Part shown: positions 26,987-34,253 of the stretch, piece by piece
Layout: the number at the start of each line of letters is the position of its first letter
Numbering within the stretch: the stretch's first letter is position 1
IMG/VR virus record: IMGVR_UViG_3300042402_001841
Span: 1-34,793 of that record
Strand: one strand, 5' to 3'
DNA: 34,793 bases
Source: a virus
Notes under the pieces: model-generated
Database searches by the model: none
Told to the model about the DNA's origin: nothing
Seen by the model: only the letters and a program-made list of their open reading frames with translations
Program-made: the position numbers and the translations under genes

Positions 26987-27072
26987 TAGACTGGGCTGTT
27001 TGCAGCTTTGACCTGCCGGCGATGACGGATCAGGGACACCTTCACAAGAGGTGATTAATTCTACAGTCTAAA
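26987..27072 (-). ncRNA. Structured non-tRNA element with tRNA-like hairpin
   Basis: TTTAGACTG and CAGTCTAAA close about 86 nt. Inside, CACCT-CTTGTGA-AGGTG looks like an anticodon arm (loop triplet TGT), and GCTG-CAAA-CAGC is a second hairpin. There is no T-loop consensus. Confidence 0.5.
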
Positions 27073-27074
27073 CT

Positions 27075-27152
27075 TGGTTGCGGTGGGTAGGAATCGAACC
27101 TACGTCTTCGGCTTATGAGACCGTGCTGGAACCACCTCCAGTCTACCCCGCA
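27075..27152 (-). tRNA. tRNA-Met(CAU)
   Basis: Acceptor TGCGGGG/CACCGCA (one mismatch), D stem CTGG/CCAG, anticodon loop CTCATAA, T arm TAGG-side with TTCGATT, encoded CCA. Lacks the three G-C pairs of initiator tRNA. Confidence 0.88.
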
Positions 27153-27167
27153 AAACTTCTGTTTTCA

Positions 27168-27312
27168 ACTATGACTGTGAAAGCTTCGAACTTTCGAGCG
27201 CTCAGGGGCACGCTGGCCCTTTTGGCATTGTAAATCACGGTCAGCCAGACCACCTATGGATTCGAACCATAGTACTCCCATTTACAGTCATATGTGAAAA
27301 CAGAATTTCTTC
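27168..27312 (-). ncRNA. tRNA-like composite RNA closed by an approximately 20-bp stem
   Basis: TTCTGTTTTCA...TATGACTGT pairs with ACAGTCATA...TGAAAACAGAA. Inside are two T-arm-like hairpins, CTATGG-TTCGAAT-CCATAG and GAAAG-TTCGAAG-CTTTC. The second is directly next to the closing stem, as in a tRNA. TGTAAAT/ATTTACA forms another long-range stem. It follows the boxA leader, so it is the first structured unit of the tRNA operon. Confidence 0.55.
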
Positions 27313-27324
27313 TGTTTCCTTTTC

Positions 27325-27340
27325 TAAATTGTCAAAGAGC
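27325..27340 (-). promoter_or_regulatory. boxA-like antitermination site
   Basis: GCTCTTTGACAATTTA on the minus strand closely matches the boxA of bacterial rRNA leaders, about 20 nt after the start of the tRNA operon transcript. It would bind NusB/S10 to keep polymerase going through untranslated RNA. Confidence 0.65.
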
Positions 27341-27364
27341 TAGTTAGTTTCTTCTTATATTGTT

Positions 27365-27393
27365 AGTATAATCTGATTCTAACGTTTTGTCAA
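27365..27393 (-). promoter_or_regulatory. Sigma70-type promoter of the tRNA operon, with GAATCAG spacer
   Basis: TTGACA, 17-nt spacer containing GAATCAG, TATACT; directs transcription into boxA and the tRNA array. Confidence 0.78.
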
Positions 27394-27402
27394 CCATTAA
27401 AT

Positions 27403-27430
27403 GAAGAAACCCAGGATTTTCATCCTGGGC
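27403..27430 (-). terminator. Intrinsic terminator with GAAA tetraloop
   Basis: CCCAGGAT-GAAA-ATCCTGGG followed by TTTCTT on the minus strand, just before the tRNA operon promoter. Confidence 0.8.
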
Positions 27431-27474
27431 TACTTTGAGATAGATTTGATCTTGTATCTATGTCAAAGTAGCCC
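27427..27474 (-). promoter_or_regulatory. 12-bp hairpin sharing bases with the terminator
   Basis: GGGCTACTTTGA and TCAAAGTAGCCC pair, with an inner ATAGAT/ATCTAT stem. Its CCC is also the base of the terminator stem (27427-27429), so the two cannot form fully together. Confidence 0.7.
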
Positions 27475-27544
27475 GTCTCCATCAGTCCATACGCCTGGGA
27501 GATTTATCGCCTGTCTTGATATGCTCGAATGTGTAGAAAGCATG
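27464..27544 (-). CDS. 26-codon leader-like open frame
   Basis: ATG with AGAGAAG upstream encodes MLSTHSSISRQAINLPGVWT and six more residues, stopping at TGA inside the first arm of the 27427-27474 hairpin. It may be a leader peptide of an attenuator, or chance. Confidence 0.35.
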
Positions 27545-27570
27545 TTTCTTCTCTGTTGGTTATACAATAG

Positions 27571-27578
27571 TATTTATA
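27571..27578 (-). promoter_or_regulatory. TATAAATA late promoter for the leader/terminator RNA
   Basis: Exact consensus; nothing but the leader frame, hairpin and terminator lies before the next promoter. Confidence 0.6.
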
Positions 27579-27620
27579 TCATTTGTATGAGATGTCAATG
27601 GTCGCAGACATTTTTTACAA

Positions 27621-28085
27621 TTATTTTTTCATTTTACTCGAATCATACGTGATAGCATGAACTGGTGTTGTTTTTGATCCGTGATGGGTGTTCATTGTGA
27701 GTCGAGTGTTTCCAGCTAAAAGATGCGTATGGCCGGTATGAGTATCATGAAGAACTATCGGCTTAGTCATTGGCTTTCCACTCTTCATCTGTTTTGTGAC
27801 ACGTTCTCTTTTGTCTTGTCTAAACGTGTCACGCGTTGGTTTGTATCCAGCGTCTGTGTTAGAGATCTTTTTAGCAGACGAAGGAGTCACAACCATGTGT
27901 TTCCCACTCTTCATTGCAGAGTGGTAGTTGTCTTTATCTTTCAAATGTTGCAACATTTTATGAACGTGGTCTGGATATTCGCCATGAGGAACTTCAGACT
28001 GGACGTGAACTTCGTCGTGTTCATCAGTATGATGCGGCTTCACCCACTTAGATTGTTCTAACAAAAAATTTTTAAAAGACTGCAT
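27621..28085 (-). CDS. ParB-like-domain phage protein
   Basis: A 154-residue His/Lys-rich protein starting MQSFKNFLLEQ, a start seen in several marine T4-like virion-linked proteins. The C-terminal part KPIVLHDTHTGHTHLLAGNT then RLTMN resembles the GxxRL motif of ParB/Srx-like domains. A nuclease or DNA-binding role is possible only by pattern. Late promoter at 28109. Confidence 0.65.
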   Translation of the reverse strand: MQSFKNFLLEQSKWVKPHHTDEHDEVHVQSEVPHGEYPDHVHKMLQHLKDKDNYHSAMKSGKHMVVTPSSAKKISNTDAGYKPTRDTFRQDKRERVTKQMKSGKPMTKPIVLHDTHTGHTHLLAGNTRLTMNTHHGSKTTPVHAITYDSSKMKK

Positions 28086-28100
28086 GTATAAATCTCCTCT

Positions 28101-28484
28101 TTACGAGGTATTTATAATTTTTACAAATTTTTCTACTAAAGGAACTGCATTTTCATAAGCTTCTTTTTCCCACCAACGATCTTCGTATGGAACGTGACTC
28201 TGTTCATCTAGAAGTCTACCAAGTTCCTGTGTCATGTATTGTTTAACATGGATCATCTCGTGAGCAATCGTAGTAAGTACTTGACCAACACTACGACCAC
28301 TCTCTTTCACGAGAATAAGAAATGAGTCGGGATCGACATCGATACAGAGACCGACTCCACCTTCTACGTCTTCGCTCACGATAGTGACTTCACGAGGAAG
28401 AACTGAGAGTTCATTGCATAGGAACTTCACAAATGGATTTACGAGATGATCGTACGAATCATGAAGCTGCGTTTTCAGGATCAT
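28101..28484 (-). CDS. HExxH metallopeptidase-like protein
   Basis: A 127-residue protein with TIAHEMIHVKQYM (HExxH zinc motif) and a later WWEKEAYENA that offers the third ligand Glu. The fold would be a compact zincin/SprT-like domain. It resembles the protein at 28752, so the pair arose by duplication or works together. Substrate unknown. Begins 1 codon after the 70-aa gene stop. Confidence 0.78.
   Translation of the reverse strand: MILKTQLHDSYDHLVNPFVKFLCNELSVLPREVTIVSEDVEGGVGLCIDVDPDSFLILVKESGRSVGQVLTTIAHEMIHVKQYMTQELGRLLDEQSHVPYEDRWWEKEAYENAVPLVEKFVKIINTS
28109..28116 (-). promoter_or_regulatory. TATAAATA late promoter for the ParB-like gene
   Basis: Exact consensus, 24 nt before the ATG at 28085. 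Confidence 0.65.
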
Positions 28485-28487
28485 CGA

Positions 28488-28700
28488 TTATGATCCTAGA
28501 GGTTCGAGATAGAAGTACCAAGTCTTCATGTTTTCAGAAAAACCGCAATCAGCACGGTGGCCGCAGTGGCGATATGCTCTGACCAAACGTAGGCAAGCGA
28601 GCTCTGAGCCGAACGCGTAGAGTGCGCCACCCATGTATTCAACATTGAGAGTTTCCTTCGCATGAGTTTCAAACTCCTGTTTTGCTTTGTGCATATTCAC
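28488..28700 (-). CDS. Small hypothetical protein
   Basis: A 70-residue protein with AYRHCGHRADCGF, a possible metal-binding Cys/His cluster, and an aromatic end (WYFYLEPLGS). GTG at 28700 has GGAA 6 nt upstream; an ATG two codons later is possible. Own promoter at 28727. Function unknown. Confidence 0.68.
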   Translation of the reverse strand: MNMHKAKQEFETHAKETLNVEYMGGALYAFGSELACLRLVRAYRHCGHRADCGFSENMKTWYFYLEPLGS

Positions 28701-28726
28701 GACAGTTTCCTTCTCGGTATATTATG

Positions 28727-28755
28727 AATATACACTGATTCTAAACGAATGTCAA
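28727..28755 (-). promoter_or_regulatory. Sigma70-type promoter with GAATCAG spacer motif
   Basis: TTGACA, 17-nt spacer containing GAATCAG, TATATT; upstream of the 70-aa gene and the metallopeptidase-like gene. Confidence 0.78.
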
Positions 28756-29159
28756 CTGTTTCTTTCGTTAAAGATATCCCACATAACGAGCTCGAGTTCA
28801 TATGCCTCGATCTCCCAAGGTGACTCGAAGTATGGTACATCGTACTCCTTTCCGAACCACCTGGCAGGAAGACTACTTTTGTCCGGTATCTCGAGCCATC
28901 CTCTCATGAATTGTCGAGCATGGACCATCTCATGAAACAGAGTCACAATGATCTTGCTCAGTTTCATCTTTGGATTGATGAAGATCGTGGCTCCTTCTTC
29001 ATCGTAGTCGCAGTATCCGCACTTATCTTTTTCAAACTTGTCACCAAAGTCGATCTCAATTGAACCATCGAGATTTAAAAACTCAGCCGCAAACTGAACT
29101 GCAGAATCGATGAGTTCATCAGAGATCGACTTTGGCTTATCATATGTAACGTAGTACAT
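28752..29159 (-). CDS. HExxH metallopeptidase-like protein, second copy
   Basis: A 135-residue protein with TLFHEMVHARQFM (HExxH) and WEIEAYELEL for the third ligand, plus a CGYCDYDEEG segment in the N-terminal half. Same layout as the protein at 28101 with low identity. ATG overlaps the gp52 stop (TAATG), so it is coupled to topoisomerase expression. Substrate unknown. Confidence 0.78.
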   Translation of the reverse strand: MYYVTYDKPKSISDELIDSAVQFAAEFLNLDGSIEIDFGDKFEKDKCGYCDYDEEGATIFINPKMKLSKIIVTLFHEMVHARQFMRGWLEIPDKSSLPARWFGKEYDVPYFESPWEIEAYELELVMWDIFNERNS

Positions 29160-30547
29160 TACTTGATCTCATCAAGATCATTGATGAACTGCTGCTCTGC
29201 AGTCGTGGTCGACCAATACTTATGTTCTTTCTTTGCGTCTTTGATTTCCTGCTCGAGTTGTTTCACCATCTCGTCAGTAAGGCTGAGCATATTGATACGA
29301 AGCAGCTTATTGATATCTTCTTCAGAGATGACGTCGGTGTGAGCAGTGATTTGCTTTGCGACGTCGTCTTTCTTTTTGTTTTTGAACTCGATCTTATTGT
29401 CGAGAACAGCCTGGATGAACTGCATCTTTACGTTCAGCCAACGCATGAGTTCAGAGATCTCGCTCTTACGTAGGTTAATACGCTTGGTAAGAATACCAAC
29501 GCGATACTTACAGAAGTCCTTGATGAGCGTACGCTCGTCGGTGTATTCACGAAGTTTACCGTCATAGTCGATAACGGTTAGGTTCTCTGTGAACGGCTTG
29601 CTGAGTTTAAACTGTTTGACGATCTTCTCGTCAGTCCAATTGGCAGAAGTGTTTTGCTTCAGCTTGACTTCGAATTTAAAACCAGTCTTATCACAGAGGT
29701 CGTCATAGCCAACGATCTCGTCCTTCTCTTCCAGATCGTCGAGGACCTTTACATAGCTTTCACGATCGTATCCATACGGCACTTCGGTGATGAGCAGAAC
29801 GGTTTTGCCTTTCTTCTCATAGACTCCGTTGCAGTAGTAACGATTCTCTTCTTCGTTGTACTCGACGGTGCCAGAAAAATCTGGAAACTTCACCAGAACC
29901 TTCTTCGTTATATTACCATACATAAGGTAATCACGACAAGCACTAGAAAGTGAGTCCGGATCACGAGGTAGAATATTCGTCGCGAAACCAGTAGCAATTC
30001 CCTTCGACCCATTCGTCAGAACCAAAGGAATGACCGGAAGATAGAAGGCAGGCGGCTCGTGTTCAGGATCTGAGTGCTGCGGTGACAGCTCAAGATCCTT
30101 GATATACTTGTTAAAGTTCTTATGAAGGCGAGTGTACACGTATCGAGGAGCACCAGCTTCCTGCACAAGTCGAGTTCCAAACGAACCTCGACCTTCAATA
30201 AGACAGATGTTGTTGTTCCAGGTAGCAGCCATCAGCTGACCGGAACCAGCAGCGCTAGCCTCACCGTGGTTATAGCCATAGTCAGAGATGATACCTGAGA
30301 TGGCACTGACCTTCTTAAAGTCGGTCTTCGAGTTTACGATTGACGAGTAGAGGTAGTAACGCTGAACGGGTTTAAGACCGTCAATCATGTTAGGAATGGC
30401 TCGAGCTTCGACCGTATACATAGCGAATGATTTCCATTCGTTTTTTGCAACGGCTGAGATAGGATAGTCTTTCTTACTCACAGGTGATTCCTTTTCTGCA
30501 TTCTTTTTGATTATATCATCAACCATGAAATCTGTCAACTGTGTCAT
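29159..30547 (-). CDS. 52: DNA topoisomerase II medium subunit, gp52
   Basis: A 462-residue type IIA topoisomerase A-type subunit (T4 gp52 is 442). YPISAVAKNEWKSFAMYTVE and RAIPNMIDGLKPVQRYYL open the breakage domain. GSFGTRLVQEAGAPRYVYTRL holds the catalytic Tyr (GAPRY-type), followed by PVIPLVLTNGSKGIATGFAT and a C-terminal coiled coil. With gp39 it relaxes and untangles phage DNA. ATGA overlap with gp39. Confidence 0.97.
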   Translation of the reverse strand: MTQLTDFMVDDIIKKNAEKESPVSKKDYPISAVAKNEWKSFAMYTVEARAIPNMIDGLKPVQRYYLYSSIVNSKTDFKKVSAISGIISDYGYNHGEASAAGSGQLMAATWNNNICLIEGRGSFGTRLVQEAGAPRYVYTRLHKNFNKYIKDLELSPQHSDPEHEPPAFYLPVIPLVLTNGSKGIATGFATNILPRDPDSLSSACRDYLMYGNITKKVLVKFPDFSGTVEYNEEENRYYCNGVYEKKGKTVLLITEVPYGYDRESYVKVLDDLEEKDEIVGYDDLCDKTGFKFEVKLKQNTSANWTDEKIVKQFKLSKPFTENLTVIDYDGKLREYTDERTLIKDFCKYRVGILTKRINLRKSEISELMRWLNVKMQFIQAVLDNKIEFKNKKKDDVAKQITAHTDVISEEDINKLLRINMLSLTDEMVKQLEQEIKDAKKEHKYWSTTTAEQQFINDLDEIK

Positions 30548-32376
30548 TGAAACATAAACTCCTTACGAGGCGTAGAGTCGTCGCCAAACATCATCTGGAA
30601 ATACGAGGCATCGTCGACAGTCACGACATCATAGGTAGGATTATTGATGATTACATCGTACTCTTCTTCTGTCAAACTACCAAGACCCTTGATGTAGCGG
30701 TGTTTCCACCCGGTCTCTTTCGTTTTGAAGTTGGCTGCCTCTTCGTATGTATAGAACCACTTCGTTTCTTTTCCGTTCGTCGAGATCATGATTGGAGTAC
30801 GAGTAATGTACACTCGCTTCTCTTTCAGGAGTCGAGGCCAGAACTTGTAGAAGAAAGCAATCAGCAACGGAGAGATATGACCGATGCCGTCGTGGTCTGC
30901 GTCTGTCAGCGAAGCGATCTGACCATAGGTCATATTGTCGACACTGTTCGGATCGTTGATGTCGAGACCAAGGACTGCAATCAGTTCGCCAAGTTCTTTG
31001 TTCTTGAGAACTTCAGATGGTTTCATATCCCACGTGTTCATGATAACACCACGCAGAGGATAAGCACCGACTTTATCTGGATCTCTAACCTTGAGAAGGA
31101 AGCCCATTGCCGAGTCACCTTCGACGATCTTCAGGACGGCGCCATCTTTGTTGGCGGCGATATGTTTTGCGACCTTGACCTTCTTGAGCTTCTTCTGAGC
31201 AAGAGCGGCATCTCGTCTGTCGGCAGCCTGCTTCTTTGCGATCTGAGCTTCGATGATAGGGTCGATGATGTCATTGGAAGCAAAGATCTTCTTGGCAAGA
31301 TACAAGAAGTCTTTGATGTTTGCTCCGTCGTAGTGTTCCTTTACGTTACTGACTGGGTTCGTAAGACGTTCTTTCGTCTGACTATCGAACTTGGGGTTTG
31401 TAAAGTTACGAGCGAACATGACAAAGGTAAGACCACCTTTGATTGTGCTCTTTGCGACTTCGATCTTATGTCGACGTTTAATCAGAGTCACGAGTTCGTC
31501 GACAACTCCATTCACGATGTAGTCCACATACGAACCACCCTGACGAGTGTTAACACCGTTCACGAAACTGTTCGACCTAAATCCGTCCTCGGACGAAGAA
31601 AAGAAGAACGTAAGGTCACAAGAAATTTCAGAGATCACCGATGCGTTCTCAGGAACGAACATAGAAGAATACTTCTTGATGTTTGCTGTCTGAGTACGCT
31701 TCTTATTGAATGAGAATGAAATCTCGGGAAATGCCATCTGAAGACTTACAAGACGATCCTCGACCAACTGAATCGTATCGAGTTCTTGGATCGAGTTTAC
31801 TTCGAACAAACTGAAGTCTGGTTTGAACGACACTTCAGTACCAGATCCGGCTCGAGTCTTCTGTTTTACTTTCGTCTTGAGACCACCCTCTGTACAGGTA
31901 ACCTCAAGGAGATTGCCGTTCTGCCAAGTGCGTCCAATGAACTCAGTCGAAAGAAAGTTGGTCGCCGATGATCCAACGCCGTTCGTACCAATCGTAACAC
32001 GTTCATTATCAAACGAAGTACCTGCATTCACTCGAGTCCATGCAGCAACAGGACGAAGAATGTTTTCTTGAGTTACGGAATCGAAGATCTCGTCCTGTGG
32101 AATACCACGGCCGTTATCAGAGACAATCACACAGTCGCCGTCTACTGATACGTCGATCTTATTTGCAAACCTAAAGTTGGTACGAATAGCTTCGTCAATC
32201 GAGTTGTCGAGGATCTCATCGATCATCTTCGACAAAGCAGGGATATAGACGGTGGTTTTCCATTTACCGAGCACAAAACGATCGACCTCTTCTCGAGCAG
32301 CCGACCCCATGTACATACCGATTCTTTCTCGCACGTGTTCACGTGGAGTGAGAATCTTAAACTGTTCTTTTGACAT
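30544..32376 (-). CDS. 39: DNA topoisomerase II large subunit, gp39 (gp39/gp60 fused)
   Basis: A 610-residue B-type subunit. GHKL ATPase domain: MIDEILDNSIDEAI, VSDNGRGIP, GTNGVGSSATNFLS. Transducer: QTKERLTNPVSN. TOPRIM: VEGDSAMGF and LTDADHDGIGH. In T4 the corresponding protein is split in genes 39 and 60, with a translational bypass in 60; here it is one uninterrupted frame. Own promoter (TTTACA/TATATT) at 32404, so gp39, gp52 and the metallopeptidase gene form one operon. Confidence 0.97.
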   Translation of the reverse strand: MSKEQFKILTPREHVRERIGMYMGSAAREEVDRFVLGKWKTTVYIPALSKMIDEILDNSIDEAIRTNFRFANKIDVSVDGDCVIVSDNGRGIPQDEIFDSVTQENILRPVAAWTRVNAGTSFDNERVTIGTNGVGSSATNFLSTEFIGRTWQNGNLLEVTCTEGGLKTKVKQKTRAGSGTEVSFKPDFSLFEVNSIQELDTIQLVEDRLVSLQMAFPEISFSFNKKRTQTANIKKYSSMFVPENASVISEISCDLTFFFSSSEDGFRSNSFVNGVNTRQGGSYVDYIVNGVVDELVTLIKRRHKIEVAKSTIKGGLTFVMFARNFTNPKFDSQTKERLTNPVSNVKEHYDGANIKDFLYLAKKIFASNDIIDPIIEAQIAKKQAADRRDAALAQKKLKKVKVAKHIAANKDGAVLKIVEGDSAMGFLLKVRDPDKVGAYPLRGVIMNTWDMKPSEVLKNKELGELIAVLGLDINDPNSVDNMTYGQIASLTDADHDGIGHISPLLIAFFYKFWPRLLKEKRVYITRTPIMISTNGKETKWFYTYEEAANFKTKETGWKHRYIKGLGSLTEEEYDVIINNPTYDVVTVDDASYFQMMFGDDSTPRKEFMFQ

Positions 32377-32403
32377 AGTGTACTCCTTACGGTGGTCAAT
32401 ATC

Positions 32404-32432
32404 AATATATACTGATTCTATTCAAATGTAAA
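32404..32432 (-). promoter_or_regulatory. Sigma70-type promoter of gp39-gp52, with GAATCAG spacer
   Basis: TTTACA, 17-nt spacer containing GAATCAG, TATATT on the minus strand. Confidence 0.75.
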
Positions 32433-32462
32433 CAAAAAAAGGGCTGCATGATGCAGCCCTTG
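32432..32462 (-). terminator. Intrinsic terminator before the gp39 promoter
   Basis: AAGGGCTGCAT/ATGCAGCCCTT with a 1-nt centre, followed by T7 on the minus strand; ends the 32476 gene transcript. Confidence 0.9.
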
Positions 32463-32475
32463 AATGTTTTAGATA

Positions 32476-32805
32476 TTACTTGCCTTTTGATACGTATGCC
32501 TGTGTTCCGTAGAACGCAGATACAATAGCAGCAACTGATACGAAGTATATGCTTGCCATATTACCAATGATAGTCGCTGCCTGATACAATCCTAGCGCAT
32601 CGGCCAAGACGACCGTGAATGGATACAATAACATTCCGAACAGAGCGAACCATGCCATGCTACGTTGAGCATCTTGTTTCTTATCTTCGTTCTCAATACG
32701 AAGTTTGCGGTCTTGCAGTTCAATCATCGTCTCAGTATTTTTTATTTCAGCGTCATCAACATGACAACTACTTTCTTCTAATTCTTTTTTGATCTTAACA
32801 GGCAT
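32476..32805 (-). CDS. Two-span membrane protein
   Basis: A 109-residue protein: charged helical N-terminus with coiled-coil features, then two membrane helices (about 50-68, MAWFALFGMLLYPFTVVLA; about 78-98, IIGNMASIYFVSVAAIVSAF) and a short basic tail. I recall similar proteins in T4-like cyanophages. GGAGG lies upstream. Function unknown. Confidence 0.78.
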   Translation of the reverse strand: MPVKIKKELEESSCHVDDAEIKNTETMIELQDRKLRIENEDKKQDAQRSMAWFALFGMLLYPFTVVLADALGLYQAATIIGNMASIYFVSVAAIVSAFYGTQAYVSKGK

Positions 32806-32870
32806 ACGCGCCTCCTATGTGTAAGACCAGTTATAGTCATCATATAGTTAGGTTCGCAAACTCGATCTTT

Positions 32871-33122
32871 TTATGGTAGGTATGATAGTAGAACAGTCTT
32901 AGCGAGATTAATCTGATTTTCTGGTATAGAAACAACATTTCTGGCAGTAGATCCTATTCTTTCTAGAAGTTCTATTGCCTGAGTATCTGCGTTAATCTTT
33001 CCTACGTGATACTCGTATTTTGATGTAACTTGATCAGACTCATCTATTCTTCTAGTAATTACATAGTTACCGTGTAACTTTTGAACTACATCAAAGTCTA
33101 GGATTGTATACACTTCTTCCAT
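32871..33122 (-). CDS. Small hypothetical protein
   Basis: An 83-residue protein (MEEVYTILDFDVVQKLHGNY, then VITRRIDESDQ, ending ENQINLAKTVLLSYLP), beta-rich then helical. Late promoter at 33171; GGAGTAA upstream. Function unknown. Confidence 0.7.
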   Translation of the reverse strand: MEEVYTILDFDVVQKLHGNYVITRRIDESDQVTSKYEYHVGKINADTQAIELLERIGSTARNVVSIPENQINLAKTVLLSYLP

Positions 33123-33170
33123 GAAATTACTCCTTTTCTAATCCGTGCAAATTCATAATTTAGATATATG

Positions 33171-33178
33171 TATTTATA
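33171..33178 (-). promoter_or_regulatory. TATAAATA late promoter
   Basis: Exact consensus, 49 nt before the 83-aa gene and after tRNA-Arg(UCG). Confidence 0.65.
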
Positions 33179-33202
33179 AAGATTAGTCTTTGACGAGTAG
33201 TT

Positions 33203-33277
33203 TGGTGCCCCTAGAGAGATTCGAACTCCCGACCCTTGGTTTCGAAGACCAGTACTCTTCCGCTGAGCTATAGAGGC
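33203..33277 (-). tRNA. tRNA-Arg(UCG)
   Basis: Acceptor GCCTCTA/TAGGGGC, anticodon loop CTTCGAA, T loop TTCGAAT, encoded CCA. Confidence 0.93.
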
Positions 33278-33282
33278 GTTAT

Positions 33283-33355
33283 TGGCGCTCCTGGAATGAG
33301 TTGAACATTCGTAAGCAGGCTTCGTAGACCCGCCACCGGTTCCGCCGGCAGAAGC
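33283..33355 (-). tRNA. tRNA-Arg(ACG)
   Basis: Acceptor GCTTCTG/CAGGAGC, anticodon loop CTACGAA, T arm GAATG-TTCAACT-CATTC, encoded CCA. D arm is short and G+C-rich, so slightly degenerate. Confidence 0.82.
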
Positions 33356-33356
33356 A

Positions 33357-33662
33357 TTAAGGCATATACAAACCTTCGATTTCCTGATCAACAATCATCT
33401 CAGGCATATCGTCGATCCATACATCGATGTCAATCTTATGAACATGATGCATAAAGTGACGTTTAGGACGAAGACCAGTACCAAAGCAATTCTCTGCACC
33501 GATCACTCGACCGATTGTCATCTTTGGATCATCCATGTGTTGGGTTCCACGAGCAGATACACAGTAGACCTTATGTCCACGGTTCAACGCTTCTTGTGCG
33601 AACCAATTCCACAGAAGAGGATCTTTGGTGTAAGTATCATCATAGTCGATTGAGATGTTCAT
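33357..33662 (-). CDS. HAD-like phosphatase
   Basis: A 101-residue haloacid dehalogenase-type domain without a cap. ISIDYDDTYT is the DxDxT motif, YCVSAR holds the motif II Ser, and IDVWIDDMPE the motif IV acidic pair. It resembles small nucleotide/sugar phosphatases of phages. ATG at 33662 has AAAGGAGA upstream; a longer frame is rejected. Own promoter at 33681. Confidence 0.85.
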   Translation of the reverse strand: MNISIDYDDTYTKDPLLWNWFAQEALNRGHKVYCVSARGTQHMDDPKMTIGRVIGAENCFGTGLRPKRHFMHHVHKIDIDVWIDDMPEMIVDQEIEGLYMP

Positions 33663-33680
33663 AGCTGTCTCCTTTACACC

Positions 33681-33709
33681 ATCATAGTCTAAACTGTTCC
33701 ACATGTCAA
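33681..33709 (-). promoter_or_regulatory. Sigma70-type promoter for the HAD phosphatase gene
   Basis: TTGACA, 17-nt spacer, TATGAT on the minus strand; no GAATCAG motif (spacer has GAACAGT). Confidence 0.7.
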
Positions 33710-33717
33710 CCTCTAAA

Positions 33718-33791
33718 TGGTGCTGCTAGGAGGTAACGATCCTCCGTCTCATCCTTACCAAAGATGCATAATACCTTTATACTATAGCAGC
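33718..33791 (-). tRNA. tRNA-Thr(GGU)
   Basis: Acceptor GCTGCTA/TAGCAGC, anticodon stem CATCT/GGATG with loop TTGGTAA, T stem GGAGG/CCTCC with unusual loop ATCGTTA, encoded CCA. Confidence 0.85.
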
Positions 33792-33796
33792 GTTGT

Positions 33797-33870
33797 TGGT
33801 ACTCCTGGAAGGAATCGAGCCTTCTCATCTGTCGAGTCAGGACAGCGCACTGCCATTATGCTACAGGAGT
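33797..33870 (-). tRNA. tRNA-Val(GAC)
   Basis: Acceptor ACTCCTG/CAGGAGT, anticodon stem CTGTC/GACAG with loop CTGACTC, encoded CCA. Confidence 0.9.
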
Positions 33871-33875
33871 GTGAT

Positions 33876-33952
33876 TGGTATCCCCAGCGGGTGTCGATCC
33901 CGCTTCTTCGCCTTGAAAGGGCGATGATCTAGCCAACGTAATCTATAGGGAC
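33876..33952 (-). tRNA. tRNA-Glu(UUC)
   Basis: Acceptor GTCCCTA, anticodon stem TCGCC/GGCGA with loop CTTTCAA, T loop ATCGACA, encoded CCA. Confidence 0.92.
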
Positions 33953-33959
33953 GTTATAT

Positions 33960-34043
33960 TGGTGGGAGTGAAGGGAATCGAACCCAACATGAGTTTCCTC
34001 GACGGAGTTACAGTCCGCTGCCTCACCTTGAGGCGGCACTCCC
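33960..34043 (-). tRNA. tRNA-Tyr(GUA)
   Basis: Acceptor GGGAGTG/CACTCCC, long variable arm, anticodon loop CTGTAAC, encoded CCA. Confidence 0.94.
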
Positions 34044-34048
34044 AATAT

Positions 34049-34123
34049 TGGTTGTAGTGGGTGGGATTGAACCACCGACCTATCCCTTATCAGGGGATTG
34101 CTCTACCACTGAGCTACACCACA
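34049..34123 (-). tRNA. tRNA-Ile(GAU)
   Basis: Acceptor TGTGGTG/CACTACA, anticodon stem ATCCC/GGGAT with loop CTGATAA, encoded CCA. Confidence 0.94.
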
Positions 34124-34173
34124 AAATTTCAGCCGGAAATTCTTTTAATGTGCAGCCGGATCTGTCACAAACT

Positions 34174-34249
<76 letters not shown>

Positions 34250-34253
34250 ATAT

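Noticed and set aside
26987-27072. tRNA-Thr(UGU) from the CTTGTGA loop
   Set aside because: No T arm, no CCA context and a wrong overall fold; a real tRNA-Thr(UGU) exists at 20123.
30541-31713. A 390-codon plus-strand open frame
   Set aside because: It is antisense to gp39, which has full topoisomerase motifs; the plus frame has no family pattern.
33098-33394. A 98-codon minus frame across 33100-33394
   Set aside because: It runs through tRNA-Arg(UCG) and tRNA-Arg(ACG) and is not coding.
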